A stretch of DNA of 64,000 nt from SXOA01 sp046593355 (GTDB lineage: Bacteria > Planctomycetota > Planctomycetia > Pirellulales > Pirellulaceae), in the NCBI GenBank assembly GCA_046593355.1, contig JBKJNY010000223.1, positions 10,026 to 74,025 of the forward strand. Direction: 5' to 3'. Position numbers and translations under genes: made by a program. Positions 16,473 through 24,124 of this stretch are shown here, piece after piece. Each line of letters starts with the position of its first letter. Within the stretch, counting starts at the first letter, position 1. Under the pieces are notes generated by a model. The model worked only from the letters and a program-made list of their open reading frames with translations, made no database searches and had not been told where the DNA came from.

Positions 16473-17390
16473 ATGAGCATCCCCAAAATCTCCCCCGGCA
16501 CCACCCGCATCGGCTGGATCGGCACCGGCGTGATGGGCCACAGCATGGCCGGCCACCTGATGGCCAAGGGCTTTGCCGCCACCGTCTATAGCCGCACCAA
16601 ATCCAAGGCCCAGCCGCTGCTCGACCAAGGTGCCGCCTGGGGCGCTTCCCCCAAGGAAGTCGCCCAGAAGAGCGACGTCGTCTTCGCCATCGTCGGCTTT
16701 CCCAAGGACGTGCGGGAAGTCTTCCTGGGGACTGACGGCGCCCTAGCCGGCGCGAAGGCCGGCAGCGTGCTCGTGGACATGACCACCAGCGAGCCGTCGC
16801 TGGCGGTGGAGATCTATGAGGCGGCGAAGGCCAAGGGAGTTCATGCGGTGGATGCCCCCGTGTCCGGCGGCGACGTGGGGGCGAAGGAAGCCCGTCTCTC
16901 CATCATGATTGGCGGCGACAAGGAAGTGGTGGAGGCCCTGCAGCCCTGCTGGGAAGCGATGGGCAGGACCATCATCCATCAAGGCGGCCCCGGCTCCGGC
17001 CAGCACACCAAGGCGGTCAACCAGACGCTCATCGCCAGCAACATGGTCGGCGTCTGCGAGGCCCTGCTCTACGCCTACAAAGCCGGCCTCGACCTTCCCA
17101 CCGTCCTGCAATCGGTCGCCCCCGGCGCCGCCGGCAGCTGGTCCCTCTCCAACCTCGGCCCCCGCATCATCGCCGGCAACTTCGACCCCGGCTTCTTCGT
17201 GGAGCATTTTATCAAGGACATGGGAATCGTCCTGGACGAAGCCAAGCGAATGAACCTCGCCCTCCCCGGCATTGCCCTCGCCCGCCAGCTCTACATCGCC
17301 CTCGCCGCCCAAGGCCACGCCCGCAGCGGCACCCACGCTCTGCTGCTTGCCCTGGCGAGCTTGTCGGGGGTGGAGTGGAAGCAGAAGTAG
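16473..17390 (+). CDS. NAD(P)-dependent beta-hydroxyacid dehydrogenase (3-hydroxyisobutyrate dehydrogenase family)
   Basis: 305 residues. GWIGTGVMGHSMAGHLMAKG (about 11-30) is the Rossmann signature of the HIBADH/GarR family. DAPVSGGDVGAKEARLSIMIGG (about 126) is the substrate loop. The catalytic Lys lies in HTKAVNQTLIA (about 180). The C-terminal all-helical domain is complete. It oxidises a short beta-hydroxyacid or reduces tartronate semialdehyde; the exact substrate cannot be assigned. Confidence 0.9.
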   Translation: MSIPKISPGTTRIGWIGTGVMGHSMAGHLMAKGFAATVYSRTKSKAQPLLDQGAAWGASPKEVAQKSDVVFAIVGFPKDVREVFLGTDGALAGAKAGSVLVDMTTSEPSLAVEIYEAAKAKGVHAVDAPVSGGDVGAKEARLSIMIGGDKEVVEALQPCWEAMGRTIIHQGGPGSGQHTKAVNQTLIASNMVGVCEALLYAYKAGLDLPTVLQSVAPGAAGSWSLSNLGPRIIAGNFDPGFFVEHFIKDMGIVLDEAKRMNLALPGIALARQLYIALAAQGHARSGTHALLLALASLSGVEWKQK

Positions 17391-17418
17391 CGGAGACGGC
17401 AAGCTACAATGCGGGCGT

Positions 17419-19155
17419 ATGGTCGCTCTCTACCTTACGCTCGCTTCGGTAACGGCCGTTTATTGTCTGCTCGGCTACTGGCTGGCGTTTGGAAAGGTCA
17501 ATTGGCTCTGGCGCGCGGGAGCAGTTTGCGCCTCGCTCACGCTGCTCGTCCCCATCGGGACCTATGAGCCGCTCGTGTTATTTGGGATGACCACGGTCCT
17601 GTTCGTGGCAGTCGCTGGTTGCTCGCGCTTGTTTCTTTGGTGGAGGGGAAGACGGCGCAAGATTCCGGCGGGAGCAAATCCTGATGAGCGGGCGGCAAAC
17701 AGGGTCAGCTTTCAGTTTCGCTTGCACGACATGCTGGGACTCACAGCAGTCTTCGGCGTAGCGGCTTGGATGGCGAGAACATTCCTGCGTGAAGAGGTTC
17801 TGCTACCGTGGACAGCGACCTGGATTGTTGCGGCGTTTACCGTGGCACTTACGCTGGCGGTAGTAGGGCTCGTGGTGGGGCCGCGGCGGCTGGTTTCTGC
17901 CGTCGCGTTGATAGTGCTCGGTTCCTGCCCAACCGCAGTGTTCTATTTCCGTTTCCGTCCACTCTCTTTCGTTCCGTTCTACATCGTTGGCGATTACTTA
18001 GGCGACTATCTCTTCCAATCTTTTCCTGGATCTGCGACGATTGCGATGCTCGTGTTGGTGTTCTTATTCGTGCTATTTCTTGCTCTCGGCTTTTGGATGC
18101 TTGGAGCGTTTCAGAAAAATCTCAGTGGCTCCTCAAGGGGACGAATTTGGCAGTGTATTGCCGCCACCGTAGCTGCCGCGTGGTTCACGTCATACGCTTG
18201 GTTGTACTGCCAGCTCCTCTCATTTCCCCAGCCGCCATCCAAGGACCGACAGCAGGCGAATTCGCTGCCGCGGATTCTGGAGCGGGGCGAGCGGATTGAA
18301 TTTGTCCCTGCGGCTCAGGCACGTGCTCTTGCGGGCGATATCCTCGCACTGACCAAACAGCCGGGATTTGTCGCGCTCCCCTGGAACGGTGCCTACTCCG
18401 AGCGGCGCAATTTCGACCAGGCTTTACTCGTCCAACTCCAGACTGCTCGCAGCATCGCCCGCGGACTTGATGCCCAGGTCACTGCCCTGGAACCGACGAA
18501 CCCTGATTCGGCGGCAGACCACGCGGTGGGCATCCTCCGAATTGGGACGATGTTCGGCCACGAGGGGCAGATACTTCACAGCCAAGTGGGAACAGCCATT
18601 GAAGAGGCCGGGCGAATGGACATCGTTCGTTTGCGGACTAAAGTCTCTCCTCAGAAAGAACGAGAGTTGCTCCAGATTGTTCGGCAGGTTGAAGCAAGCC
18701 GCGAGCCGCTTGAGACGGTCATCGCGCGTGAGGAAGCCTGGAGGGATCTGCATGATCGCTGGCGGTTCCGGTTGTACAAGGTGCTCGTTTTGGGAAAGGA
18801 AACGGCCGTCGGTTGGGAGGGCAGAGAATGTTACGACCAGGTACACGAGACGCACCGACGGTACATCTGCTCGGCCCAACTCTTGGTCACCGATTTGGCG
18901 ATTCGGGCCTACAAGCAGGATCACGGGGAATACTCGGCGAACTTGGAATTGCTCGCCCCCGATTATTTAAGCCAGGTTCCGCTGGACCCATTCTCGAACA
19001 AGCCTTTCCAATATCGTCGCGGCGTTTCTGATTTTGTCCTCTACAGCATCGGAAGCGACGGAGTGGACAATGGTGGAAAATTCGGCAACTTGCAGCAGGT
19101 CACATACCATCCCGAGGGCCTCGACTGGGATCTGGACGCCCTCACGCGTCCGTAA
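17419..19155 (+). CDS. Multi-pass membrane protein with pseudopilin-like C-terminal region
   Basis: 578 residues from the ATG at 17419. About seven hydrophobic segments fill the N-terminal ~260 residues, including the VSFQFRLHDMLGLTAVFGVAAW motif region seen in many planctomycete membrane proteins. The extracytoplasmic C-terminus has AIRAYKQDHGEYSANLELLAPDYLSQVPLDPFSNKPFQYRR and SIGSDGVDNGGK, which resemble the end of type II secretion pseudopilins (the conserved calcium-loop end). The combination is recurrent in the phylum, but its function is unknown. Confidence 0.7.
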   Translation: MVALYLTLASVTAVYCLLGYWLAFGKVNWLWRAGAVCASLTLLVPIGTYEPLVLFGMTTVLFVAVAGCSRLFLWWRGRRRKIPAGANPDERAANRVSFQFRLHDMLGLTAVFGVAAWMARTFLREEVLLPWTATWIVAAFTVALTLAVVGLVVGPRRLVSAVALIVLGSCPTAVFYFRFRPLSFVPFYIVGDYLGDYLFQSFPGSATIAMLVLVFLFVLFLALGFWMLGAFQKNLSGSSRGRIWQCIAATVAAAWFTSYAWLYCQLLSFPQPPSKDRQQANSLPRILERGERIEFVPAAQARALAGDILALTKQPGFVALPWNGAYSERRNFDQALLVQLQTARSIARGLDAQVTALEPTNPDSAADHAVGILRIGTMFGHEGQILHSQVGTAIEEAGRMDIVRLRTKVSPQKERELLQIVRQVEASREPLETVIAREEAWRDLHDRWRFRLYKVLVLGKETAVGWEGRECYDQVHETHRRYICSAQLLVTDLAIRAYKQDHGEYSANLELLAPDYLSQVPLDPFSNKPFQYRRGVSDFVLYSIGSDGVDNGGKFGNLQQVTYHPEGLDWDLDALTRP

Positions 19156-19187
19156 GTCTCTCTTTGACGCATGTGGGACAACAAAAG

Positions 19188-19664
19188 ATGCCTCAGCCTA
19201 CCGTCTACGTAGAAACCACCGTCATCGGCCATCTGGTCGGTCGCATTCTTGCTGATCCGATTGTCGCAGGCCGTCAAACGGTAACTCGCCTGTGGTGGCC
19301 GGAAGCGCAGAAGAAGTATCGCTTGTTCGTTTCGCGGCTCGTTGCCGACGAGTGTGGTGGAGGAGACGCAGTTGCCGCTGCCGAACGCCTGGCGGTACTG
19401 AATTCATTGGAGTTTTTGGCAGCATCGGCGGAAGCTGACATCCTGGCCGAGCAACTCATCGATGGGAATGCGATTCCGAAAACGGAACCGCGAGACGCGG
19501 CTCACATTTCCCTGGCGACCGTCCACGGAATAGAATACCTGGTGACGTGGAATTTCAAGCACATTGCCAATCCCACCACTCGCACCTCAATTGAGTCAAT
19601 CTGCCGGCGCGCGGGATACGATCCGCCCATCATTTGCACTCCTGATGAATTATTGGAGACCTGA
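19188..19664 (+). CDS. PIN-domain protein, probable toxin of a type II toxin-antitoxin pair
   Basis: 158 residues from MPQPTVYVETTVIGHLVGR. Acidic residues expected in a PIN RNase are present: YVET near residue 7, VADEC near 50, TEPRDAAHISLA near 108 and a C-terminal acidic/Asn position in TWNFKHIANP. It would cleave RNA with Mg2+ when free of antitoxin. The next gene starts one base after its stop, so toxin precedes antitoxin. This is the only pair in the local island that looks intact. Confidence 0.8.
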   Translation: MPQPTVYVETTVIGHLVGRILADPIVAGRQTVTRLWWPEAQKKYRLFVSRLVADECGGGDAVAAAERLAVLNSLEFLAASAEADILAEQLIDGNAIPKTEPRDAAHISLATVHGIEYLVTWNFKHIANPTTRTSIESICRRAGYDPPIICTPDELLET

Positions 19665-19665
19665 C

Positions 19666-19887
19666 ATGACCAACGATTCGATCACCGAAGAAATTCGTGC
19701 CATCCGGCGCGAACTAGCGGCTCAATGTGGCAACGATGTGTCAAGAATTCTTGCCGATGCCCGGCAGCGCGAGGCATCCGATGGGCACACCTACGTAACA
19801 CTTCCCAAGCGTGCTGCGGCAGCGATAATAAATCTCGTTGATGTACTCGTGGGAGCGCAAACTGATATCCTCCCACCGGTCAAGTGA
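19666..19887 (+). CDS. Probable antitoxin partner of the PIN-domain toxin
   Basis: 73 residues starting MTNDSITEEIRAIRRELAAQ. Such short proteins follow VapC-like PIN genes and typically neutralise them. The N-terminus is helical and charged, and no DNA-binding domain is obvious. It begins one base after the PIN stop. Its last residues (TDILPPVK) reappear, fused to a copy of its first residues, in a 13-residue remnant at 20865-20906, evidence for duplication and internal deletion of this locus. Confidence 0.7.
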   Translation: MTNDSITEEIRAIRRELAAQCGNDVSRILADARQREASDGHTYVTLPKRAAAAIINLVDVLVGAQTDILPPVK

Positions 19888-19955
19888 GCGTCAGCGAAAC
19901 AGTGGCCGCCACCGCCCACCGACATCCCGGCAGCACTTTCTCATCCTGGAGCACG
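19880..19955 (-). pseudogene. Uma2-family C-terminal tail remnant, copy 1
   Basis: The reverse strand reads VLQDEKVLPGCRWAVAATVS, the typical end of Uma2 (DUF820) nuclease-fold proteins (consensus like L...DVLPGF...V.ELF). Only ~25 residues remain; the hicB gene begins directly at the other side. Its stop overlaps the antitoxin stop, so the two genes once converged. Confidence 0.6.
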
Positions 19956-19957
19956 TA

Positions 19958-20269
19958 ATGCGCAAGAGATCTCCCCGCCGCGGAAGCCTCTCGGAATACA
20001 TGGCTGAGATTCTCAAAAATGCCGTCTATGAAAAGGGGGAGCAGTTCAATGTGATTGTGGCTGAGGCTCCCGATTTGCCTGGCTGCGTGACCCAGGCGGC
20101 CAGCTTTGAGGAGGCCCGTGAGAATCTCGTGGACGCCATTGAGGTCTGGCTGATGTCCGGCCTGCGCAGCGGGGAGGATCCGCCCGTGGTCAACGGCTGT
20201 CGTTTGGCCATTACCACCGTGCCAAGGAGGCCTGGGACTGCCCAGTCTCAAACCCGTATCAAGACGTGA
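19958..20269 (+). CDS. hicB: HicB-family antitoxin
   Basis: 103 residues from the ATG at 19958. The partial RNase-H-like HicB core is clear: EKGEQFNVIVAEAPDLPGCVTQ followed by ASFEEARENLVDAIEVWL. There is no C-terminal DNA-binding domain, so this is a short HicB. The hicA reading frame overlaps its 3' end, but that gene is broken, so this antitoxin is probably an orphan. Confidence 0.8.
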   Translation: MRKRSPRRGSLSEYMAEILKNAVYEKGEQFNVIVAEAPDLPGCVTQAASFEEARENLVDAIEVWLMSGLRSGEDPPVVNGCRLAITTVPRRPGTAQSQTRIKT

Positions 20270-20456
20270 ACTGGTGCGCAAGTTGAAGGGCCTGGGTTTT
20301 GAAGGACCGTTCCCTGGAGGAAAGCACGAGTGAATGTGTCGCGCCGAGTTACGCGTGACGATCCCCAATCCCCACGGGGGCGAGATCGATCCCGGACTCA
20401 TTCGACGAATCCTGCGCCAGGCAAATATCACGCTTGATGAATGGATGCGCATATAA
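20232..20456 (+). pseudogene. hicA: hicA toxin gene inactivated by an in-frame TGA
   Basis: One frame reads LPSLKPVSRRELVRKLKGLG, then FEGPFPGGKHE, a TGA stop at 20331-20333, then MCRAELRVTIPNPHGGEID and RRILRQANITLDEWM before TAA at 20456. This is a complete HicA (double-stranded-RNA-binding fold with the GGKHE His) apart from the stop. The expected ATG is a CTG at 20232, right after AAGGAGG. No frameshift is needed: two point changes (start and nonsense) account for the loss. Confidence 0.8.
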
Positions 20457-20489
20457 GATGCGGGCCTGGCGGAGGTCAAAAAATCATGA
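20457..20489 (+). pseudogene. Tail fragment of a HigB-type toxin gene
   Basis: Only the last ~10 codons remain (reading AGLAEVKKS then TGA), directly after the hicA stop. It ends overlapping the start of the higA-like gene, as a higB gene would. The rest of the toxin has been deleted. Confidence 0.4.
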
Positions 20490-20833
20490 AGCACATGGAG
20501 CTAAAAAAGGTCGCGCTGAATCGGGCGGAAGTGAAGGCCGAGTACGAAGCGCTGGACCCCGAGTTTGAGCTACTACGTTAGATGCTTGGCGCTCGCACGA
20601 AGGCTGGCCTCAGCCAGGCCGACGTGGCCAAGCGCATGGGCACCCAGGCCCCGGCCATCACACGGCTGGAGTCCGCCTTGAGCAGCGGCAGACACTCGCC
20701 GTCCATTGATACGCTCAAGCGGTATGCGGAAGCCGTTGGATGCGAGCTTCAAATCAAGTTCGTTAAAGGAAACCCCAAGCCCCACAAGGCGTTACCGCCG
20801 ACCCGTCACGCTTCCGGCGCAGCGGGCGGCTGA
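20486..20833 (+). pseudogene. HigA/XRE-type antitoxin gene interrupted by an in-frame TAG
   Basis: The frame from ATG 20486 reads MKHMELKKVALNRAEVKAEY, then EALDPEFELLR, a TAG at 20579-20581, then MLGARTKAGLSQADVAKRMG and an intact helix-turn-helix (TQAPAITRLES...SIDTLKRYAEAVGCEL). In relatives the TAG position is usually Glu (GAG), so a single base change explains it. Restart at the ATG right after the stop (20582) could still give an 83-residue DNA-binding protein. Confidence 0.75.
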
Positions 20834-20864
20834 ACTGAATGGTTGGCCTCCCCAGAGAACTCGC

Positions 20865-20906
20865 ATGTCCAGCGATTCAATCACTGACACCACGCCGGTT
20901 AAGTGA
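20865..20906 (+). pseudogene. Internally deleted remnant of the PIN-partner antitoxin
   Basis: It reads MSSDSITDTTPVK then TGA: the first residues resemble MTNDSIT and the last TDILPPVK of the intact antitoxin at 19666-19887, with everything between missing. It is followed by the same convergent Uma2 tail arrangement as the first copy. Confidence 0.5.
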
Positions 20907-20909
20907 GCT

Positions 20910-21119
20910 TCATCGGAACAACTCCCCCACCACGCACCGAAATCCCGGCAGCACTTTCTCGTCCTGGAGCACATCGTTCTCGCTGAACGTGGGGGAGAGG
21001 CGGTCGGGAACGTGGGTGACGACTTCGCGACTGCGGGGTAAGGCGTTCCAGACGAGCGCGCCGCCGGCGTGCAGGTATTCGAGCGTGCTGCGCGGATGTG
21101 GGCGCCCGGAGCTCTGATG
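20910..21119 (-). pseudogene. Uma2-family C-terminal remnant, copy 2
   Basis: The reverse strand encodes about 69 residues ending at 20910: STLEYLHAGGALVWNALPRS, EVVTHVPDRLSPTFSENDVL and QDEKVLPGFRCVVGELF. This is the C-terminal third of a Uma2 (DUF820) restriction-endonuclease-like protein. The N-terminal part with the active site is gone. Its last ~70 bases are a direct repeat of 19880-19955. The remainder, 21120-21382, shows no gene. Confidence 0.65.
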
Positions 21120-21382
21120 AGGAAGAACAACCAAAAAGTCGCGAAGACTCGAAAGAACATGAAGCGGTTCCGTTCAAGCCAGGTTGCCGTGAATACCGCT
21201 TGATTTCTTCCTTGGAGGGTTCTGGGCTGTCCTGATGAAGTCGATGAATTCCGCATGATGCGGCCAAAACCACCGGCTTAGGAGGTATTGGCACAAAAGG
21301 TGCATTCAACCCGATTGCGTCGGAACAAAAAGACTCTGACCACTTACAGTGGTTTGGTACTTTCTCTTCAAGGGTGAATGCC

Positions 21383-21532
21383 ATGTTATGGACCGTCTTG
21401 TTGATTCTCCTCATTATGTGGGCCTTGGGCCTTGGCTTCGGCGTAGCGGGGAATTTAGTGCATCTGCTGTTGGTTGTCGCGCTGGTGGTGCTGGTCGTGC
21501 AGCTTCTTCAGGGACGACGAGCAGTTCTCTAG
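21383..21532 (+). CDS. lmo0937-family small membrane protein
   Basis: 49 residues: MLWTVLLILLIMWALGLGFG, then VAGNLVHLLLVVALVVLVVQ and LLQGRRAVL. The pattern of two hydrophobic helices with a W-LG-...G-hairpin and an L.G.R.. end is that of the lmo0937/DUF5670 family, small stress-related membrane proteins. The ATG at 21383 follows a purine-rich AAGGGTGAATGCC. It stands alone between the toxin-antitoxin debris and the transporter gene. Confidence 0.7.
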   Translation: MLWTVLLILLIMWALGLGFGVAGNLVHLLLVVALVVLVVQLLQGRRAVL

Positions 21533-21673
21533 CATCGACAGCCTGCGAATTGCAAGGGGGGCAAATGCTTCCCCGAGAGGGCGGCAGCGCAGTTCCGCGC
21601 TCATGCATGATCATGGGCCTACCTGAGGCAAGCTCGGTAGTGACCCAAGCGGAATGCTGTCTATACTCTGGGC

Positions 21674-23200
21674 ATGACCGCGGAGGACATCAACACCGCA
21701 GAGGCTTCGCCGCTGGAATCGCCGCCGCGGTGTCTGTCGATGGGCGGCCTATTTGCCGGCCCGCTGCTGGCGGTGGGAGTTTATTTTCTGTTGCTGTGGC
21801 AAGCGCCGGATTTGGCGCATGCGCCGCGGGCGACGGCGGCGATTGCGGTGCTGATGGCGGTGTGGTGGATGAGCGAGGCGATTCCGCTGGAAGCGACTTC
21901 GCTCTTGCCGCTGGTCCTGCTGCCGCTCTCCGGGGCGGTGAAGAATTTTCAGGCGGCGGCGACACCCTTCGCCGATAAGAGCATCTTTCTCTATCTCGGC
22001 GGCTTCATCCTGGCGCTGGCGGTGGAGAAGTGGGGGCTGCACCGGCGGCTGGCGCTGCTCACGCTGCTGGCGGCGGGAACGCGGCCGGCGCGATTGATTG
22101 GCGGGTTCATGCTGGCGACAGCGGGAATCAGCCTCTGGATCAGCAACACGGCCACGGCAGTGATGATGCTTCCTATTGGCATCAGTGTGGTGCAGCTCGC
22201 CGAGAAACGGATGGCGGGAGGCTCGCCCAAGGATTCGGCGAATTTCGCCACCGCCCTGCTCATCTCCATCGCCTATGCGGCCAGTCTCGGCGGCATGGGG
22301 ACGCTCATCGGCACGCCGCCGAACGTCTTCTTCCGAGCCTTCTTGGAGGAAAAGGGAATCACCATCGGCTTCGGCCAATGGATGCTGTTCGCCATTCCCG
22401 TGGTTGCCATGTTCATGCTGCTCTGCTGGCTGCTGCTCACGAAAATCCTGTTCCCTGTCTCGCTGAAGGAAATTCCCGGCGGGCGGGAGCTGATTCGGAG
22501 CGAGCTGACCAGCCTGGGGCCGGTTTCCCGCGGCGAATGGACGGTCCTCATTGTCTTTCTCGTCACCGCCCTCGCCTGGATTTCCCGCGACAGCCTGACC
22601 CAGTGGACATGGCTCGTTACCAACTTGCCGGTCATCAAGTCCATCGACGATTCCGTCATCGCCATGACCGCCGCCGTACTCCTCTTTCTGCTGCCGGTGA
22701 ACTTCAGCCGCGGCATCTTCGCCATGGACTGGAAATCCGCCGGCCGGCTGCCGTGGGGAGTGCTGCTGCTGTTCGGCGGCGGCCTGAGCCTTTCCAAAGC
22801 GATGGAGGAAACGAAGCTGGCGGACTGGATTGGGGCCAACGTCTCGCAGCTTGGCGTATTACCCACGCCAATCCTAATCGTTCTGGTCGTGGCCGGCGTG
22901 GTCTTCTTCTCGGAGCTCGCCAGCAACCTGGCCACGGCCACCGCGCTGCTGCCGATCCTCTATCAGGTCGCCGTGGGGCTCCAGCTCGACCCGCTGCTGC
23001 TCTGCGTCCCGGCCATTCTCGCCGCCAGTTGCGGGTTCATGCTGCCGGTGGCCACGCCCCCCAACGCCATCGTCTTCGGCACCGGGCGGATCGGCATCCG
23101 GCAGATGATGAAAGCCGGCCTGTGGCTGGACCTGGCCGGCATCGGCCTGATTACGCTGGCGACGTACGCCTTGGGGTCCGTGTTGGGGATCAAGCTGTAA
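21674..23200 (+). CDS. SLC13/DASS-family sodium-coupled anion transporter
   Basis: 508 residues with about 11-12 hydrophobic segments. The two DASS signature turns are present: SNTATAVMMLPIG near residue 152 and SNLATATALLPIL near 415. Also typical are WWMSEAIPLEATSLLPLVLLP near the start and GGGLSLSKAMEET before the second half. The family moves di- and tricarboxylates or sulfate with Na+. The substrate cannot be fixed. No lyase or regulator is adjacent; an aquaporin-type gene follows after 47 bases. Confidence 0.9.
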   Translation: MTAEDINTAEASPLESPPRCLSMGGLFAGPLLAVGVYFLLLWQAPDLAHAPRATAAIAVLMAVWWMSEAIPLEATSLLPLVLLPLSGAVKNFQAAATPFADKSIFLYLGGFILALAVEKWGLHRRLALLTLLAAGTRPARLIGGFMLATAGISLWISNTATAVMMLPIGISVVQLAEKRMAGGSPKDSANFATALLISIAYAASLGGMGTLIGTPPNVFFRAFLEEKGITIGFGQWMLFAIPVVAMFMLLCWLLLTKILFPVSLKEIPGGRELIRSELTSLGPVSRGEWTVLIVFLVTALAWISRDSLTQWTWLVTNLPVIKSIDDSVIAMTAAVLLFLLPVNFSRGIFAMDWKSAGRLPWGVLLLFGGGLSLSKAMEETKLADWIGANVSQLGVLPTPILIVLVVAGVVFFSELASNLATATALLPILYQVAVGLQLDPLLLCVPAILAASCGFMLPVATPPNAIVFGTGRIGIRQMMKAGLWLDLAGIGLITLATYALGSVLGIKL

Positions 23201-23247
23201 GCGACGAAGTGCTTGCAAATCGCTCAAACGGACGTTAGATTGACCGC

Positions 23248-24105
23248 ATGAAGCCTACCCTTCTCCAGGCCGCACTTGCCGAAGTCCTGGGGACGTTCTT
23301 GCTAATCCTGTTTGGCTGCGGGGCCGTGCATTCCGTGGTGCTAACCGGGGCCCAATCGGGTCTCTGGCAAGTGGCAATTGTCTGGGGCGTGGCCATCATG
23401 CTGGCCGCCTATGTCTGCGGCGGAATCAGCGGGGCACATATCAACCCAGCCATCACCATCGCCTTGGCGCTCTGGGGCCGCTTTGATTGGTCTCGCGTGC
23501 CGGCTTACATCCTGGCTCAACTCGGCGGAGCGATGCTCGCCGCTGCTGCCTTGTTTTTGCTCTATGGCCCGCTGCTGGAGAAAAAGGAATTGGACAAGGG
23601 GGTCACGCGCGGCGAGATGGGGAGCATCGTCACGGCCATGTGCTATGGGGAATACTATCCGGCTCCCGGCAGCTTGGCCTCCGACAAAAAGGCTTTCCAG
23701 GCCGAAGACTGGAACGAGATTTCTGGCACGGTTCCGTTCCACGTCGCCTTCGCCGCGGAAGTCCTGGGAACCGCCGTCCTCGCCCTCGTCGTCTTCGCCG
23801 TCACGGACCCTCGCAACCAGTCCGGCCCACCGCTGGCTCTCGCGCCGGTGTTCATTGGCCTCTGCGTGGCGATTTTGATTTCCATCATCGCCCCACTCAC
23901 CCAGGCCTGCTTCAACCCCGCCCGCGACTTCGGCCCCCGCCTCTTTGCATACTTCGCGGGCTGGGGGGAAGCAGCCATCCCCGGCCCCAACGGACATGGT
24001 TTCTTCACCGTTTACATCCTGGCACCGACGATGGGGGCTATCGCGGGCGGCGGACTTTATGAACGGGTCTTCCGGAGCTTTTTGCCGGAAGCTAAATCGA
24101 AATAA
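23248..24105 (+). CDS. MIP-family channel, aquaglyceroporin type
   Basis: 285 residues, six predicted helices and two NPA half-helices: HINPAITIAL near residue 71 and FNPARDFGPR near 222. The Asp right after the second NPA (NPARD) is the mark of glycerol facilitators rather than water-only channels. A long extracellular insertion (about residues 110-165) is like that in GlpF-type members. No glycerol kinase gene lies nearby. Confidence 0.9.
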   Translation: MKPTLLQAALAEVLGTFLLILFGCGAVHSVVLTGAQSGLWQVAIVWGVAIMLAAYVCGGISGAHINPAITIALALWGRFDWSRVPAYILAQLGGAMLAAAALFLLYGPLLEKKELDKGVTRGEMGSIVTAMCYGEYYPAPGSLASDKKAFQAEDWNEISGTVPFHVAFAAEVLGTAVLALVVFAVTDPRNQSGPPLALAPVFIGLCVAILISIIAPLTQACFNPARDFGPRLFAYFAGWGEAAIPGPNGHGFFTVYILAPTMGAIAGGGLYERVFRSFLPEAKSK

Positions 24106-24124
24106 TCACCACAGAGCAACGTCG

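Noticed and set aside
20331..20581. Suppression or recoding of TGA and TAG stop codons in hicA and higA
   Set aside because: Many genes here end in TGA or TAG and the ISAs1 transposase also carries a TAG plus a frameshift, so simple decay explains all three. There is no SECIS-like or recoding element.
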